Origin: Marinobacter nanhaiticus D15-8W
Lineage (GTDB): Bacteria > Pseudomonadota > Gammaproteobacteria > Pseudomonadales > Oleiphilaceae
Assembly (NCBI RefSeq): GCF_036511935.1
Contig: NZ_AP028878.1
Span: 1,116,001-1,180,000 of the forward strand
Direction: 5' to 3'
Length of the DNA: 64,000 nt
Part shown: in pieces, positions 20,157-27,945 of the stretch
Numbering within the stretch: position 1 is the stretch's first letter
How the letters are laid out: each line of letters begins with the position of its first letter
Notes under the pieces: model-generated
Seen by the model: the letters and a program-made list of their open reading frames with translations, nothing else
Databases searched by the model: none
What the model was told of the DNA's origin: nothing
Position numbers and translations under genes: made by a program

Positions 20157-20216
20157 GAATTAATGGGGTCGAGTGCACATTTTTTTTTTGATCAGCTCTG
20201 ACTCCATAGCCTCATA
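20157..20216. repeat. RAYT-end-like repeat, extended copy
   Basis: GGAATTAATGGGGTCGAGTG, then a T-run and GATCAGCTCTGACTCCATAG follow a stop codon. The order of blocks matches the transposase element end (GGGGTCAGATCGATTTAATT, then TTGACCAACTCGGCGTAGCC). This links the GAGCACAT family to the RAYT element. Confidence 0.5.
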
Positions 20217-20262
20217 GACAGAAAGCGGAGTCTGATTGTTTTTCCGCCATAGATCATTGAAG

Positions 20263-20289
20263 AGTTAAAGGTGTCAGAGCACATATTTG
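20263..20289. repeat. short dispersed repeat (GGTGTCAGAGCACATA type)
   Basis: GTTAAAGGTGTCAGAGCACA and following bases form another copy in the same gap as the extended repeat, and repeat the TTAAAGGTGTCA form seen at 22020. Confidence 0.5.
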
Positions 20290-20398
20290 TTAATCACAGT
20301 GGGCTATACGCCTGCGAGCAGGTGTTTACCTGATCGTTTTTATTTTAGCGGCCGTTACTCCATACATTCTTAGATTTCCTTGCCTGGAGCTGTAGTTA

Positions 20399-21049
20399 AT
20401 GAAGTTCTCCGTTTCTCTGATTTTCCCGATGGTCTCCCTGCTTTTTCTGGCCGGTTGCGCGAGCCAACAACGGATAAGTGGTGAGGCTTTGTCTGGTGTT
20501 GAAGGCGTATATCTCATTACTGAGCACACGAGCCCCAAAATCGGCTACACGGGCCCTTCTTTGGCTTGGGGAGCCGCCATTGGCGGAGCTATAGGCGGGC
20601 TTCTGGCATCTCAGGATGACGCTTCTGAACTAGAAATTATTGAAGCCTTTCTGGAACAGCAGGAGATTGATCTGACCGGTCAGGCTAATAGGGAGCTTGC
20701 AGCAGGACTGCGTGCGCAGACGCCTCGTTTCGAGATTGTCGAATCATACCAAGACAGCGACGCTCGATTCTTTTTGGACTCGCTCAAGTTGAGTTTTGTG
20801 AGTTCCAACCCTTTAACCACCAGCGTGATGCCAACAGTCGAGATCAAAGGTTCGTTTTTGCGCAACGATGGTGCGTCGGTCTGGGAAGGTTCGCACCAGA
20901 CTAATATTTACACCATATCGACTGAAGACGGTCGCAATCTCGAGGAGTGGATGTTGGAACCCGAATTTGCTCGGCAGATTATTGAGCAGTCAGTAAGTAT
21001 TGCAGTGGACGGCCTGGTCAGCGATTTTGCGGCCTCTATCGAGAATTGA
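20399..21049 (+). CDS. predicted lipoprotein with Gly-rich segment
   Basis: This 216-residue product has a lipoprotein signal (MVSLLFLAGCASQQ, lipobox LAGC) and a short Gly/Ala segment (WGAAIGGAIGGLLAS, residues about 57-71) of the glycine-zipper kind. The remaining roughly 140 residues have no recognised domain. The ATG at 20399 is the first in frame; no strong ribosome site is seen. It is single, on the same strand as its neighbours, and flanked on both sides by short repeats. Confidence 0.65.
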   Translation: MKFSVSLIFPMVSLLFLAGCASQQRISGEALSGVEGVYLITEHTSPKIGYTGPSLAWGAAIGGAIGGLLASQDDASELEIIEAFLEQQEIDLTGQANRELAAGLRAQTPRFEIVESYQDSDARFFLDSLKLSFVSSNPLTTSVMPTVEIKGSFLRNDGASVWEGSHQTNIYTISTEDGRNLEEWMLEPEFARQIIEQSVSIAVDGLVSDFAASIEN

Positions 21050-21121
21050 GGAATTAAAGGGGGAGAGCACATATTTTCGAGGGCATATGTTTCAATCAAC
21101 TCTGATACTTTAGCCTCAATA
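21050..21121. repeat. RAYT-end-like repeat after a stop codon
   Basis: GGAATTAAAGGGGGAGAGCA at the stop codon is followed by CAATCAACTCTGATACTTTA, which corresponds to the TTGACCAACTC block of the transposase element ends. It is a decayed extended copy. Confidence 0.5.
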
Positions 21122-21200
21122 TCGTGCCAGCTCAATTTGATTTCACACGGGCGTGTTGCTTTGAATGCAGGCTCAACTAACGACTAGGATCTTCTGATAC

Positions 21201-22022
21201 ATGACTTTTTCTGCCTTAGACATTGGGATTGTCATCAGTGCGTTACTGGCGTCAGTAGGTTACTTATATAAGCTTGGTGTAGAGAAGCGTCAAAGTGCCC
21301 GATATCTATTGTTTCATCTTTTAGAAATTCGTCACGAGCTAAGTCTCAGGTTGCCTCGGTCAGATCATGAAGTTGAAAAACTGCAGGAAGACTTTCGAGC
21401 AGTCGTAGGCGAGAGAACTAATCTTTTAAAAATCGTCGATATGTTGCCGAAAACGGAACTTGGGGCAATGCTCGGGACTGTAACGAATGGGTTAAATAGA
21501 GTCGATTCTAGTCTTCTCGATAGCTACGAGGTGGCGCTTGCGAACTATGCTCGTATTGATCCTTTCCTCACGCATCGGCTGCGAGGGATGAAGTTGATTC
21601 CTAAGCTCTCGAAAAACCTGGATTCAACTCTTTCTTCATTCAGAAGCTTACCTGGCTTGGCTGAAGACGATCCAGACACACAAAAGGTGGCAAGTTATGG
21701 TGCACGGCAACTGAATCGAGAGTTCGACGATACCAGAGACGGTTTGTTGGCAAAGCTGGACCAGTTGATCCTATCTGTCGGACGAGAGGCTGGCCTATTT
21801 ATGTGGTTTAGAGCTTGGAGGGTGCTTTCGCAGGCGGAAGAAGAAAATAGTAACGAACAGGAAGTAAGCGAAGCGCAGCAAGCCGCTTTGGGCAGCGCCT
21901 TTAAGACGCTAATGATTGAGGTTCTAGTACAGGATGAGAGCATAAAGGGGCAGTTAGAAGCGGCCCCCTTGGAAGAAATGCTAGATGCTATGGAAGAGAA
22001 GCTTGGCGAAACTGTAAGTTAA
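21201..22022 (+). CDS. membrane-anchored hypothetical protein
   Basis: This 273-residue product has one N-terminal membrane segment (IGIVISALLASVGYLYKLGV, residues about 8-27) and a long, charged, helix-rich cytoplasmic part with coiled-coil character. No catalytic motif is seen, and the acidic tail ends EEKLGETVS. Its function is unknown. It belongs to the same-strand series of orphan envelope proteins between 19.6 and 23.3 kb. Confidence 0.6.
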   Translation: MTFSALDIGIVISALLASVGYLYKLGVEKRQSARYLLFHLLEIRHELSLRLPRSDHEVEKLQEDFRAVVGERTNLLKIVDMLPKTELGAMLGTVTNGLNRVDSSLLDSYEVALANYARIDPFLTHRLRGMKLIPKLSKNLDSTLSSFRSLPGLAEDDPDTQKVASYGARQLNREFDDTRDGLLAKLDQLILSVGREAGLFMWFRAWRVLSQAEEENSNEQEVSEAQQAALGSAFKTLMIEVLVQDESIKGQLEAAPLEEMLDAMEEKLGETVS

Positions 22023-22043
22023 AGGTGTCATAGCACGTATTTA
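22020..22043. repeat. short dispersed repeat after a stop codon
   Basis: TAAAGGTGTCATAGCACGTA overlaps the stop of the preceding gene and matches the repeat at 20263 except for single changes. Confidence 0.45.
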
Positions 22044-22145
22044 TAGCGGCAGGATTTGAACTATTGGTGTCGGACTGATTTAGTTCACCTTTGCGTTGCC
22101 AATATTTGCCGTTGCTATACTAGAGACAAGGTAGTGAGACAGTTC

Positions 22146-22742
22146 ATGGTTATCGAAGTTGGTGAAATCTACTCCAATAGTACGACCATCAAGTTGTTGG
22201 CCCGTGAGGGCGAGGTGCTTGATGCTCGAACCCACGCAGGTACGAATTACAGAACGACTAGGCACGGTAAAAAGGTTACTTTGCACCAAGATAATTACGA
22301 GTCGACGGCCTTTTGGGTTCGTTGGGAAGATGGTTCGCAAGATGAGTTGCAGTCGCTGCCCGGTTCGGTAACAGCCCTGCCAGGACAACGCTTACGTGTT
22401 ATTTTCGCTAGCAACGGTCGTTGGGAGCTGTCTGACTTGGCTCGAATCAATATGAGCTCAAACAGATATTCAGTTATTCGATCTGTGGATTATGTTGCAG
22501 AGACAATTGCGGAAAAACTCTTTGGTAAAGGCGAGCGATATATCGTACCAGGGGTCCTCTCACTTGCGCTGGCTTTTGGAGTTTTTAAATACACAGAAAT
22601 AGCATCGCTTGCAATTTTATCTATCACTAGCTGGCCATTCTTTCAGTTCGTAGTGAATATGCCTTATAAGCGGTTGTTGAAAAAAATAAAAAATTCCGTT
22701 CTGCCGGCCATCGATCGAGCTAGCAATGCAAAGTTTCAATAA
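22146..22742 (+). CDS. hypothetical protein with C-terminal membrane segments
   Basis: From the ATG at 22146 (MVIEVGEIYSNSTTIK) the product has 198 residues. The frame is open upstream to 22056, but that part is Cys-rich and looks non-coding. The N-terminal half is a soluble beta-rich domain (TAFWVRWEDGSQDELQSLPG), and the C-terminal part has two membrane segments (YIVPGVLSLALAFGVFKY and ASLAILSITSWPFFQFVV) with a Lys-rich end. Unknown family. Confidence 0.55.
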   Translation: MVIEVGEIYSNSTTIKLLAREGEVLDARTHAGTNYRTTRHGKKVTLHQDNYESTAFWVRWEDGSQDELQSLPGSVTALPGQRLRVIFASNGRWELSDLARINMSSNRYSVIRSVDYVAETIAEKLFGKGERYIVPGVLSLALAFGVFKYTEIASLAILSITSWPFFQFVVNMPYKRLLKKIKNSVLPAIDRASNAKFQ

Positions 22743-22824
22743 AATTAACCTATTAGAAGGGGTGATTATATATTTATTATGAGCATTTAGGCGGTTGCTT
22801 TTAATAAGTAGTGTTGGAGTTTTT

Positions 22825-23271
22825 ATGGATCCTATTCAAGCAGGTGTTTTTGAAGTAAAAAGACAGGCGAAGAAAGTGAAATTTAATGTATCTGTGTTCT
22901 GCGCATCGATGAGGGAAAGTTCGAGGAATTTTTCTAAGATTCGAGACGATGACATGGATTTGGATCGTAAGCTTAAAGAGAGCATAGGTCTAGCTCTGTC
23001 GAGACAGAGCGGGGATGAGGCCTCTCCCTCTTATTGGAGTTTTCGCGTCGATTCTCACGCTATGTCTATGGGAACGTTTAGCAAACTTTATTCCGTAATG
23101 ATTGCAGCTCTAGGCTTGTCGTGTACATATCTTTTTACGAATGATGATATGCCGCTCTTGGTCGTCTCTGTGCTTACTTTATTTATTCTAACTAAAGCGA
23201 AATGGGGTATCGATAAATATTGCGAAGCTCTAAATCGAATTTCGCTTGCTCTGAAAGATATAAATAGATAG
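22825..23271 (+). CDS. small two-TM hypothetical protein
   Basis: This 148-residue product starts at the ATG at 22825 after TTGGAG. The N-terminal part is soluble and basic (FEVKRQAKKVKFNVSVF). Two membrane segments follow (LYSVMIAALGLSCTYLF and PLLVVSVLTLFILTKA), then a short cytoplasmic tail. No recognised family. The last of the same-strand orphan envelope genes before the intact transposase element. Confidence 0.55.
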   Translation: MDPIQAGVFEVKRQAKKVKFNVSVFCASMRESSRNFSKIRDDDMDLDRKLKESIGLALSRQSGDEASPSYWSFRVDSHAMSMGTFSKLYSVMIAALGLSCTYLFTNDDMPLLVVSVLTLFILTKAKWGIDKYCEALNRISLALKDINR

Positions 23272-23316
23272 CAAAGCAATTAACGGGGTTAGTTCAGTAG
23301 TATGATAAGTATGATA

Positions 23317-24150
23317 GGGGTCAGATCGATTTAATTTTGACCAACTCGGCGTAGCCCGTCGTTTTAGCTAGAATCCCAAATTCCCGAGCCAACGGATTGG
23401 CTTAACCACCCAAATGGATTTGACTCATGCCCCGAAAGACCCGGATGTATCTGCCCGATATCCCCGTTCACGTGGTCCAGCGCGGTCACAACCGGGATGC
23501 CTGTTTCTTCGCCGAAGAGGACTTCCGCTATTACCGTCAGGTGTTAGGGGAGGGCATGAAGCGTTACGGCGCCCGGCTTCACGCCTATTGTCTGATGACC
23601 AATCATGTTCACCTGTTGATAACCCCAGACGAAATCGACAGCATCTCCCGGTTGATGCAGCACGTCGGTCGCCAATATGTGCAGTACGTCAACAAGACCT
23701 ACCGTCGTTCGGGCACGCTTTGGGAAGGCCGGCACAAAGGCAGCCTTGTCGATGCTGAGAACTATCTGTTGAGCTGCTATCGCTATATCGAACTTAATCC
23801 GGTCACGGCTTGTATGGTGGAACGCCCCGAAGAATATCCCTGGAGCAGTTTCCGCTTCAATGCACTGGCTGAACCGGACACCCTGATATCCCCGCATCCG
23901 CTTTTTGAGTCTTTGGCCAAGGATAGGTTCGAGCGTGGGTCGGTTTATCGGGACCTCTTCCGGTCTCATTTGCCAGAGAAGACCCGCAGCGATATCGCCG
24001 CGAGCGTTTCGGCGAGTCGGATACTGGGCAGCGGTCGATTTAAGGAACAAGTTGAAGCTGCCCTCGGGCGCAAGGCGGGTCAGATCGGACGGGGGCGACC
24101 AGCCAATTGTAGTTGATCAAATTTAAATCGATCTGACCCCCGGGGCGGAC
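23317..24150 (+). mobile_element. RAYT-type element, intact copy with inverted ends
   Basis: The left end GGGGTCAGATCGATTTAATT (23318) and the right end, reading CCGGGGGTCAGATCGATTTA on the other strand, form inverted repeats of about 30 bp around a transposase gene. A second copy is at 30607-31431, and remnants of its ends are spread over the accessory region. After the right end, pieces of the tail are repeated (24150-24187 and 24189-24296), so insertions are nested. Confidence 0.8.
23427..24116 (+). CDS. REP-associated tyrosine transposase (RAYT, Y1 / IS200-like)
   Basis: This single-strand DNA transposase has 229 residues. The HUH metal-binding motif is in MTNHVHLLITP, and the likely nucleophile Tyr lies in LLSCYRYIELNP, both typical of TnpA_REP proteins. 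The C-terminal tail (GRKAGQIGRGRPANCS) is the part most often found in remnants elsewhere in the window. It has full length and no frameshift, so it is potentially active and could move the dispersed ends in trans. Confidence 0.93.
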   Translation: MPRKTRMYLPDIPVHVVQRGHNRDACFFAEEDFRYYRQVLGEGMKRYGARLHAYCLMTNHVHLLITPDEIDSISRLMQHVGRQYVQYVNKTYRRSGTLWEGRHKGSLVDAENYLLSCYRYIELNPVTACMVERPEEYPWSSFRFNALAEPDTLISPHPLFESLAKDRFERGSVYRDLFRSHLPEKTRSDIAASVSASRILGSGRFKEQVEAALGRKAGQIGRGRPANCS

Positions 24151-24572
24151 CCATCAAATTTAAATCGATCTGACCCCCGGGGCGGACCATCGATTCAAGG
24201 AACAGGTTGAAGCGACACTCGGGCGTAAGGCGGGCCAGATTGGACGGGGGCGACCAGCCAGTATTGGTTGATCAAAATTAAATCGAGCTGACCGGGCCGG
24301 ACTCCAGGCGAGCCTTCGGCGAAATTGATCTGCCCCGCGGCGATTCCGGCGATTTCATCAAAAGTAAATCGAACCAGGCTGAGTAACATTGTATCTAGAA
24401 ACGCTGAGCTATGATTACTTGCCTTATATCAATTGTGTAGCACAGCCGGTGAGCTGATGCTATGTATAATTGTCCGAGAGCCCCAAAATAGAATGCATTT
24501 CCTTATTTTGCTTTAGCCCCGACGCCCAACGCTTGTTGCCTTACGCCAGCAGTATAGAAAGAGGAATTAAAG
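24117..24572. repeat. nested RAYT tail fragments and AT-rich spacer
   Basis: The region holds two adjacent copies of the element right end (TTTAAATCGATCTGACCCCC at 24123 and again about 35 bp on) and a third tail copy with about 100 bp of transposase C-terminal coding sequence (24189-24296). From about 24300 a further decayed stretch and an AT-rich leader run to the acetyltransferase gene. No other gene was seen. Confidence 0.7.
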
Positions 24573-25040
24573 ATGGAATTAACCTTGGATAGCATAGTTC
24601 CACAACATGCAGAATTCCTCAGTCAAATAGAACTAGATAAAACACAGCAAGAATACATAGGTGGATTGGACAACTATTGTAATGTCCAATCTGGAGAGCT
24701 TATTTTAATGGTGAAGCTAGATGATACGCCCATAGGCGCGATGAAACTAGACTTTGAATACAGTAGTACCTATTGCTTCGCGACTACTAATGAAATAGGT
24801 TTGCGTGGAGTTATGATAGATAGGAAGTTTCAGGGGAGAGGATATGGGCTAGAAGCTATCCTTCAACTAAGGCAGTTTGTTTCTAAATACTATAAAAATT
24901 ATACCGCTATCTGTCTAACCGTAAACCATAATAATACGCAAGCTTATCGATGTTACTTGAAGGCAGGCTTTGTGGACATAAATAAAGATTACAATGGCGG
25001 AGCCCTAGGTCCGCAGCGAATTATGAGATTGGAAATTTAG
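24573..25040 (+). CDS. GNAT-family N-acetyltransferase
   Basis: This 155-residue protein has the acetyl-CoA-binding motif A (VMIDRKFQGRGYGLEAI with QGRGYG) and the motif B region NHNNTQAYRCYLKAGF, as in diamine or ribosomal-type acetyltransferases. GAGGA lies before the ATG. It has low GC like the rest of the island and sits beside a LysR regulator and an opine-like biosynthesis operon. It could modify the amine product or protect the host, which is inference. Confidence 0.85.
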   Translation: MELTLDSIVPQHAEFLSQIELDKTQQEYIGGLDNYCNVQSGELILMVKLDDTPIGAMKLDFEYSSTYCFATTNEIGLRGVMIDRKFQGRGYGLEAILQLRQFVSKYYKNYTAICLTVNHNNTQAYRCYLKAGFVDINKDYNGGALGPQRIMRLEI

Positions 25041-25062
25041 TCAAACAACAGGAAGGTTGATT

Positions 25063-25992
25063 ATGTCCAAGCCGTCTTACAAGTCTCTAGAGGTCTTTGA
25101 AGCAGTCGCGAGACTTAAGAGTTATGCAAAAGCAGCAAATGAGCTTTGCATCGATTACACTGGGGTCTCCAAGCATGTCAAAGCGCTTGAGGCATATTAT
25201 AACTTGAGGTTAATTGGGAAGCCAGGTAAGGAACTGGAGTTAACCGCGGTCGGTGAGGATGTCGCTAATCGGCTTTCGATTGGCTTTGAAGCTATTAACT
25301 CTGCTTGCTCGGCGATGCGTGATAACCCTAAATTAGAAGTGAAAGTTCCCGTAACCTTTGGGTTGAGATGGTTGCTGGAGAATGCTCCGTACGAGCTTTT
25401 AGGAGATAATGTTAATTTTCATATAGCTTGGCGACATTCGGTAGACTTCCTTCAAGAACGATTTGATCTGGCCATAATTTTTTCCGATGAGGTTTCAACG
25501 AATTACTTTTACAAAGAAAGATTAGTGGCGGTGGCCGATCCCCTATATCTTGAAAAGTTCCTGTCGAAGGGAAAAATTGATAAAAATAAAATTAAGGAAG
25601 CGGTATTAGTTAGTCCCTCTATTAATAAGTCTGACTGGTACGTATATTTTGCGCGAAGCCAACTTAACCAGTCGTTAATAGAGGAGGCAAAAATTTTAGT
25701 GGCCGATTCCATGAATTCGGCCTTAGATATTGTTGAGAGAATAGGCGGTATTACCGTTGTAGATATACTGTACGTACAGAAGGAATTAGAGTCCGGTAAG
25801 CTGATTCCTGTATTTGATTACATTGTTGAAACAGGTTTAGGCTACAAATTAGTATGTCCGAAGACTATGGAAGACTCTAGAATTTATAGGAGCTTCCTCG
25901 ATTGGTTGGTGACGCATCCTTGCCTTATCGACTCGGCGAGTTTGTCAAAACTTAAGTTACGGCTAATACCTTGGACTAATGAAAGCGTATGA
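25063..25992 (+). CDS. LysR-family transcriptional regulator
   Basis: This 309-residue protein has an N-terminal winged helix-turn-helix (SLEVFEAVARLKSYAKAANE ... GVSKHVKALEAYYNLRL, residues about 5-50) and a LysR substrate-binding domain (VPVTFGLRWLLENAPYELL onward), with a GcvA-like layout. The ATG at 25063 after GGAAGG is chosen over a TTG at 25057. It ends 20 bp from the convergent end of the exporter gene, so it probably controls the island operon from a distance or its own promoter. Confidence 0.85.
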   Translation: MSKPSYKSLEVFEAVARLKSYAKAANELCIDYTGVSKHVKALEAYYNLRLIGKPGKELELTAVGEDVANRLSIGFEAINSACSAMRDNPKLEVKVPVTFGLRWLLENAPYELLGDNVNFHIAWRHSVDFLQERFDLAIIFSDEVSTNYFYKERLVAVADPLYLEKFLSKGKIDKNKIKEAVLVSPSINKSDWYVYFARSQLNQSLIEEAKILVADSMNSALDIVERIGGITVVDILYVQKELESGKLIPVFDYIVETGLGYKLVCPKTMEDSRIYRSFLDWLVTHPCLIDSASLSKLKLRLIPWTNESV

Positions 25993-26011
25993 CTTGACTA
26001 ATTTTGAGGTC

Positions 26012-26893
26012 CTAAGTTTTTCGAGCCAAGATTTTTAGCGTTTTAAATTCTGTTGTAACTACCAACGTTGTAGATAAAATAAACAAGCTACCGATGGCCA
26101 TCTTCCATGTGGGAGGTTCGTCAAAAAATATCCAGCCTAATGAAAATGCAACTGGAACTGAGATATAAGATATTTGAGATGCCTTTTGGACGCTGCCATA
26201 TCTAAAACCTACGATCATGAAGTAACTATAAATGGAGCCCAGTATGGCAATAATAAATGCCATTGAGACTACATTAATATCTAAAGGTCTCCATTCCTGC
26301 AAAGATAACGGCGCGGAGATAAAAAAAGTAGAAATTGCGAGCCAGAACATCAAGGAGAATGCATTTTCTTCTGCGCCCCATTTCTTTGTCAAAACATGCA
26401 TCAGCGCATAAGAAGTAGCAGCTATAATGGGAGCTAGCGCTTCAATCGAATAATCGGAATGGCTTGTATCATTTATATATACCACTGCTAGAAAGCCGAA
26501 TAGTCCACATATGATATCCTTAGCCGAAGGTCGTTCGTTGAGTAAAAGGATCGCAAAGGGTATAACAAATATGGGTTCTGCAAACATAATAGTGACAACA
26601 ATTGCTAACGGTACAGTGCTTAGTGAATAAAATAGCGCGAAAGAACCAATGCAATTTAAAATCGCTCTTGCGAAATAAATCTTTTTACATCTTATACTTG
26701 TGCTGATTGTCCGGCGGCGGTACAGGACCGGCAGGAGGAGCAATATCGCAAAGAACCATCGCATGGTTAGCAATTGCCATGTTCCGATTTCCTGTCCTAA
26801 GCTTTTTACTACTGCGTCCATAACGGTCCCGGCAATTACGGCGATAAATACAAAGAACATCGCCTTGCGATCACGAAGTAGGGGCATATTCAT
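26012..26893 (-). CDS. EamA/DMT-superfamily exporter
   Basis: This inner-membrane exporter has 293 residues, about ten membrane segments and the two EamA repeats (first from AVIAGTVMDAVVKSLGQEIG, second from LAPIIAATSYALMHVLTKKW). It is the last gene of the leftward island operon and overlaps the synthase gene by ATGA, so it should export the product of that pathway. EamA exporters play this role for opine metallophores such as pseudopaline (CntI), which is the basis of the analogy. Confidence 0.88.
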   Translation of the reverse strand: MNMPLLRDRKAMFFVFIAVIAGTVMDAVVKSLGQEIGTWQLLTMRWFFAILLLLPVLYRRRTISTSIRCKKIYFARAILNCIGSFALFYSLSTVPLAIVVTIMFAEPIFVIPFAILLLNERPSAKDIICGLFGFLAVVYINDTSHSDYSIEALAPIIAATSYALMHVLTKKWGAEENAFSLMFWLAISTFFISAPLSLQEWRPLDINVVSMAFIIAILGSIYSYFMIVGFRYGSVQKASQISYISVPVAFSLGWIFFDEPPTWKMAIGSLFILSTTLVVTTEFKTLKILARKT

Positions 26894-27936
26894 AATTCCA
26901 AATCCGCTACAGAATTCCGTTTTGTTGTAATATAACTGGGCTTCGACAATACGCTCTTCAAGAATCTATAGGTCTGTTTGCAGTACAGCCCTCGCTCTTC
27001 TAGCCATGTGTTATTGAATACCGTTGACAAATACTTTTCTCCTCCATCGCAAACCAAGCATAATGACGTGCCACTTCCAGAGTATCCAATTGAACGTCTT
27101 ACCGCCTCATAGATGGCTCCGCCGGCGGAACCTCCGACAAGCAGTCCATGTTCTTGTGCTAGGTATTTGCACGTTGTAAACGCTTTTTGGTCGTTCACTA
27201 TGACACCCTCATCTAGTAGCGATGGCTTATAGATGACTCCTATTTTGTCCCCGGGCGGCACTCCTGTACCGCTTTGGTAGTATGGTCCGCCAGGATAGCC
27301 GAATACTGTGGATCCCTTCGGTTCCACGCCAATTACTTTCAAATTGGGAATCTCATCTTTTAGAACTTGTGCGGTTCCGGTTAATGAGCCACCTGTTCCG
27401 ACGCAGGCGATAAACTCGTCGAGGTCTGGGCCTACGTCGCTCAGTATTTCTTGTGCGAGGGTAAGCGCATACCCTTTTGGGTTTGAAAAGTTATTTGATT
27501 GGTCGAAGAATACTGCTCCAGGTATTTTTTTAGCCAATCTTGCCGCTGTCGCTTCCCTTTCCACCGTTGCGACTTCATTATCGGCATAATCGCCTTGGAT
27601 CATATGTATTTCGCCACCATAGGCTTTTATGGTGTTAATCTTATCTTCTGCCGCATGATGATCTACAACCGCAATGAACCTAATTCCGAGTTCAGACGCT
27701 ATGTAAGCGATTCCCGTAGCCGTATTTCCGGAAGAAGACTCAACAATAACGCCTTCTTTAGTCAATCTACCGCTATCCAGAGCATCAAAAATCATCTGTC
27801 GAGCCATGCGATCTTTCATGCTCATCCCAGGATTAAATTTTTCGATCTTAAGTAACAGTCTCCATTTGCTATTTAGAAGTCCCATTTCTAATATGGGCGT
27901 TCCACCAATCATCTGATGCATAGCTTTATAAATCAT
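26890..27936 (-). CDS. SbnA-like PLP-dependent synthase (cysteine synthase fold)
   Basis: This fold-type II PLP enzyme of 348 residues has the Schiff-base Lys in NPGMSMKDRMA, the substrate loop ESSSGNTATG and the phosphate loop GTGGSLTG. The best match by eye is SbnA, which joins O-phosphoserine and glutamate into an opine-like adduct (ACEGA) on the way to 2,3-diaminopropionate, rather than housekeeping CysK/CysM. It carries a C-terminal extension after the core. It overlaps the exporter by four bases and lies ten bases from the decarboxylase gene. Confidence 0.82.
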   Translation of the reverse strand: MIYKAMHQMIGGTPILEMGLLNSKWRLLLKIEKFNPGMSMKDRMARQMIFDALDSGRLTKEGVIVESSSGNTATGIAYIASELGIRFIAVVDHHAAEDKINTIKAYGGEIHMIQGDYADNEVATVEREATAARLAKKIPGAVFFDQSNNFSNPKGYALTLAQEILSDVGPDLDEFIACVGTGGSLTGTAQVLKDEIPNLKVIGVEPKGSTVFGYPGGPYYQSGTGVPPGDKIGVIYKPSLLDEGVIVNDQKAFTTCKYLAQEHGLLVGGSAGGAIYEAVRRSIGYSGSGTSLCLVCDGGEKYLSTVFNNTWLEERGLYCKQTYRFLKSVLSKPSYITTKRNSVADLEL

Positions 27937-27945
27937 AGTGGGTTC

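Noticed and set aside
22056..22145. Upstream extension of the hypothetical gene starting at 22146
   Set aside because: The first 30 codons are Cys-rich and overlap repeat-like sequence; the ATG at 22146 gives a more natural protein start.
19472..23290. Integron cassette array with attC sites
   Set aside because: The layout is suggestive, but no paired GTTRRRY/RYYYAAC cores were found in the gaps and no integrase is present. The shared repeat resembles RAYT ends instead.
26890..27936. Housekeeping cysteine synthase CysK/CysM
   Set aside because: The motifs fit the fold, but the C-terminal extension and operon with opine dehydrogenase, decarboxylase and exporter point to an SbnA-like secondary-metabolism enzyme.
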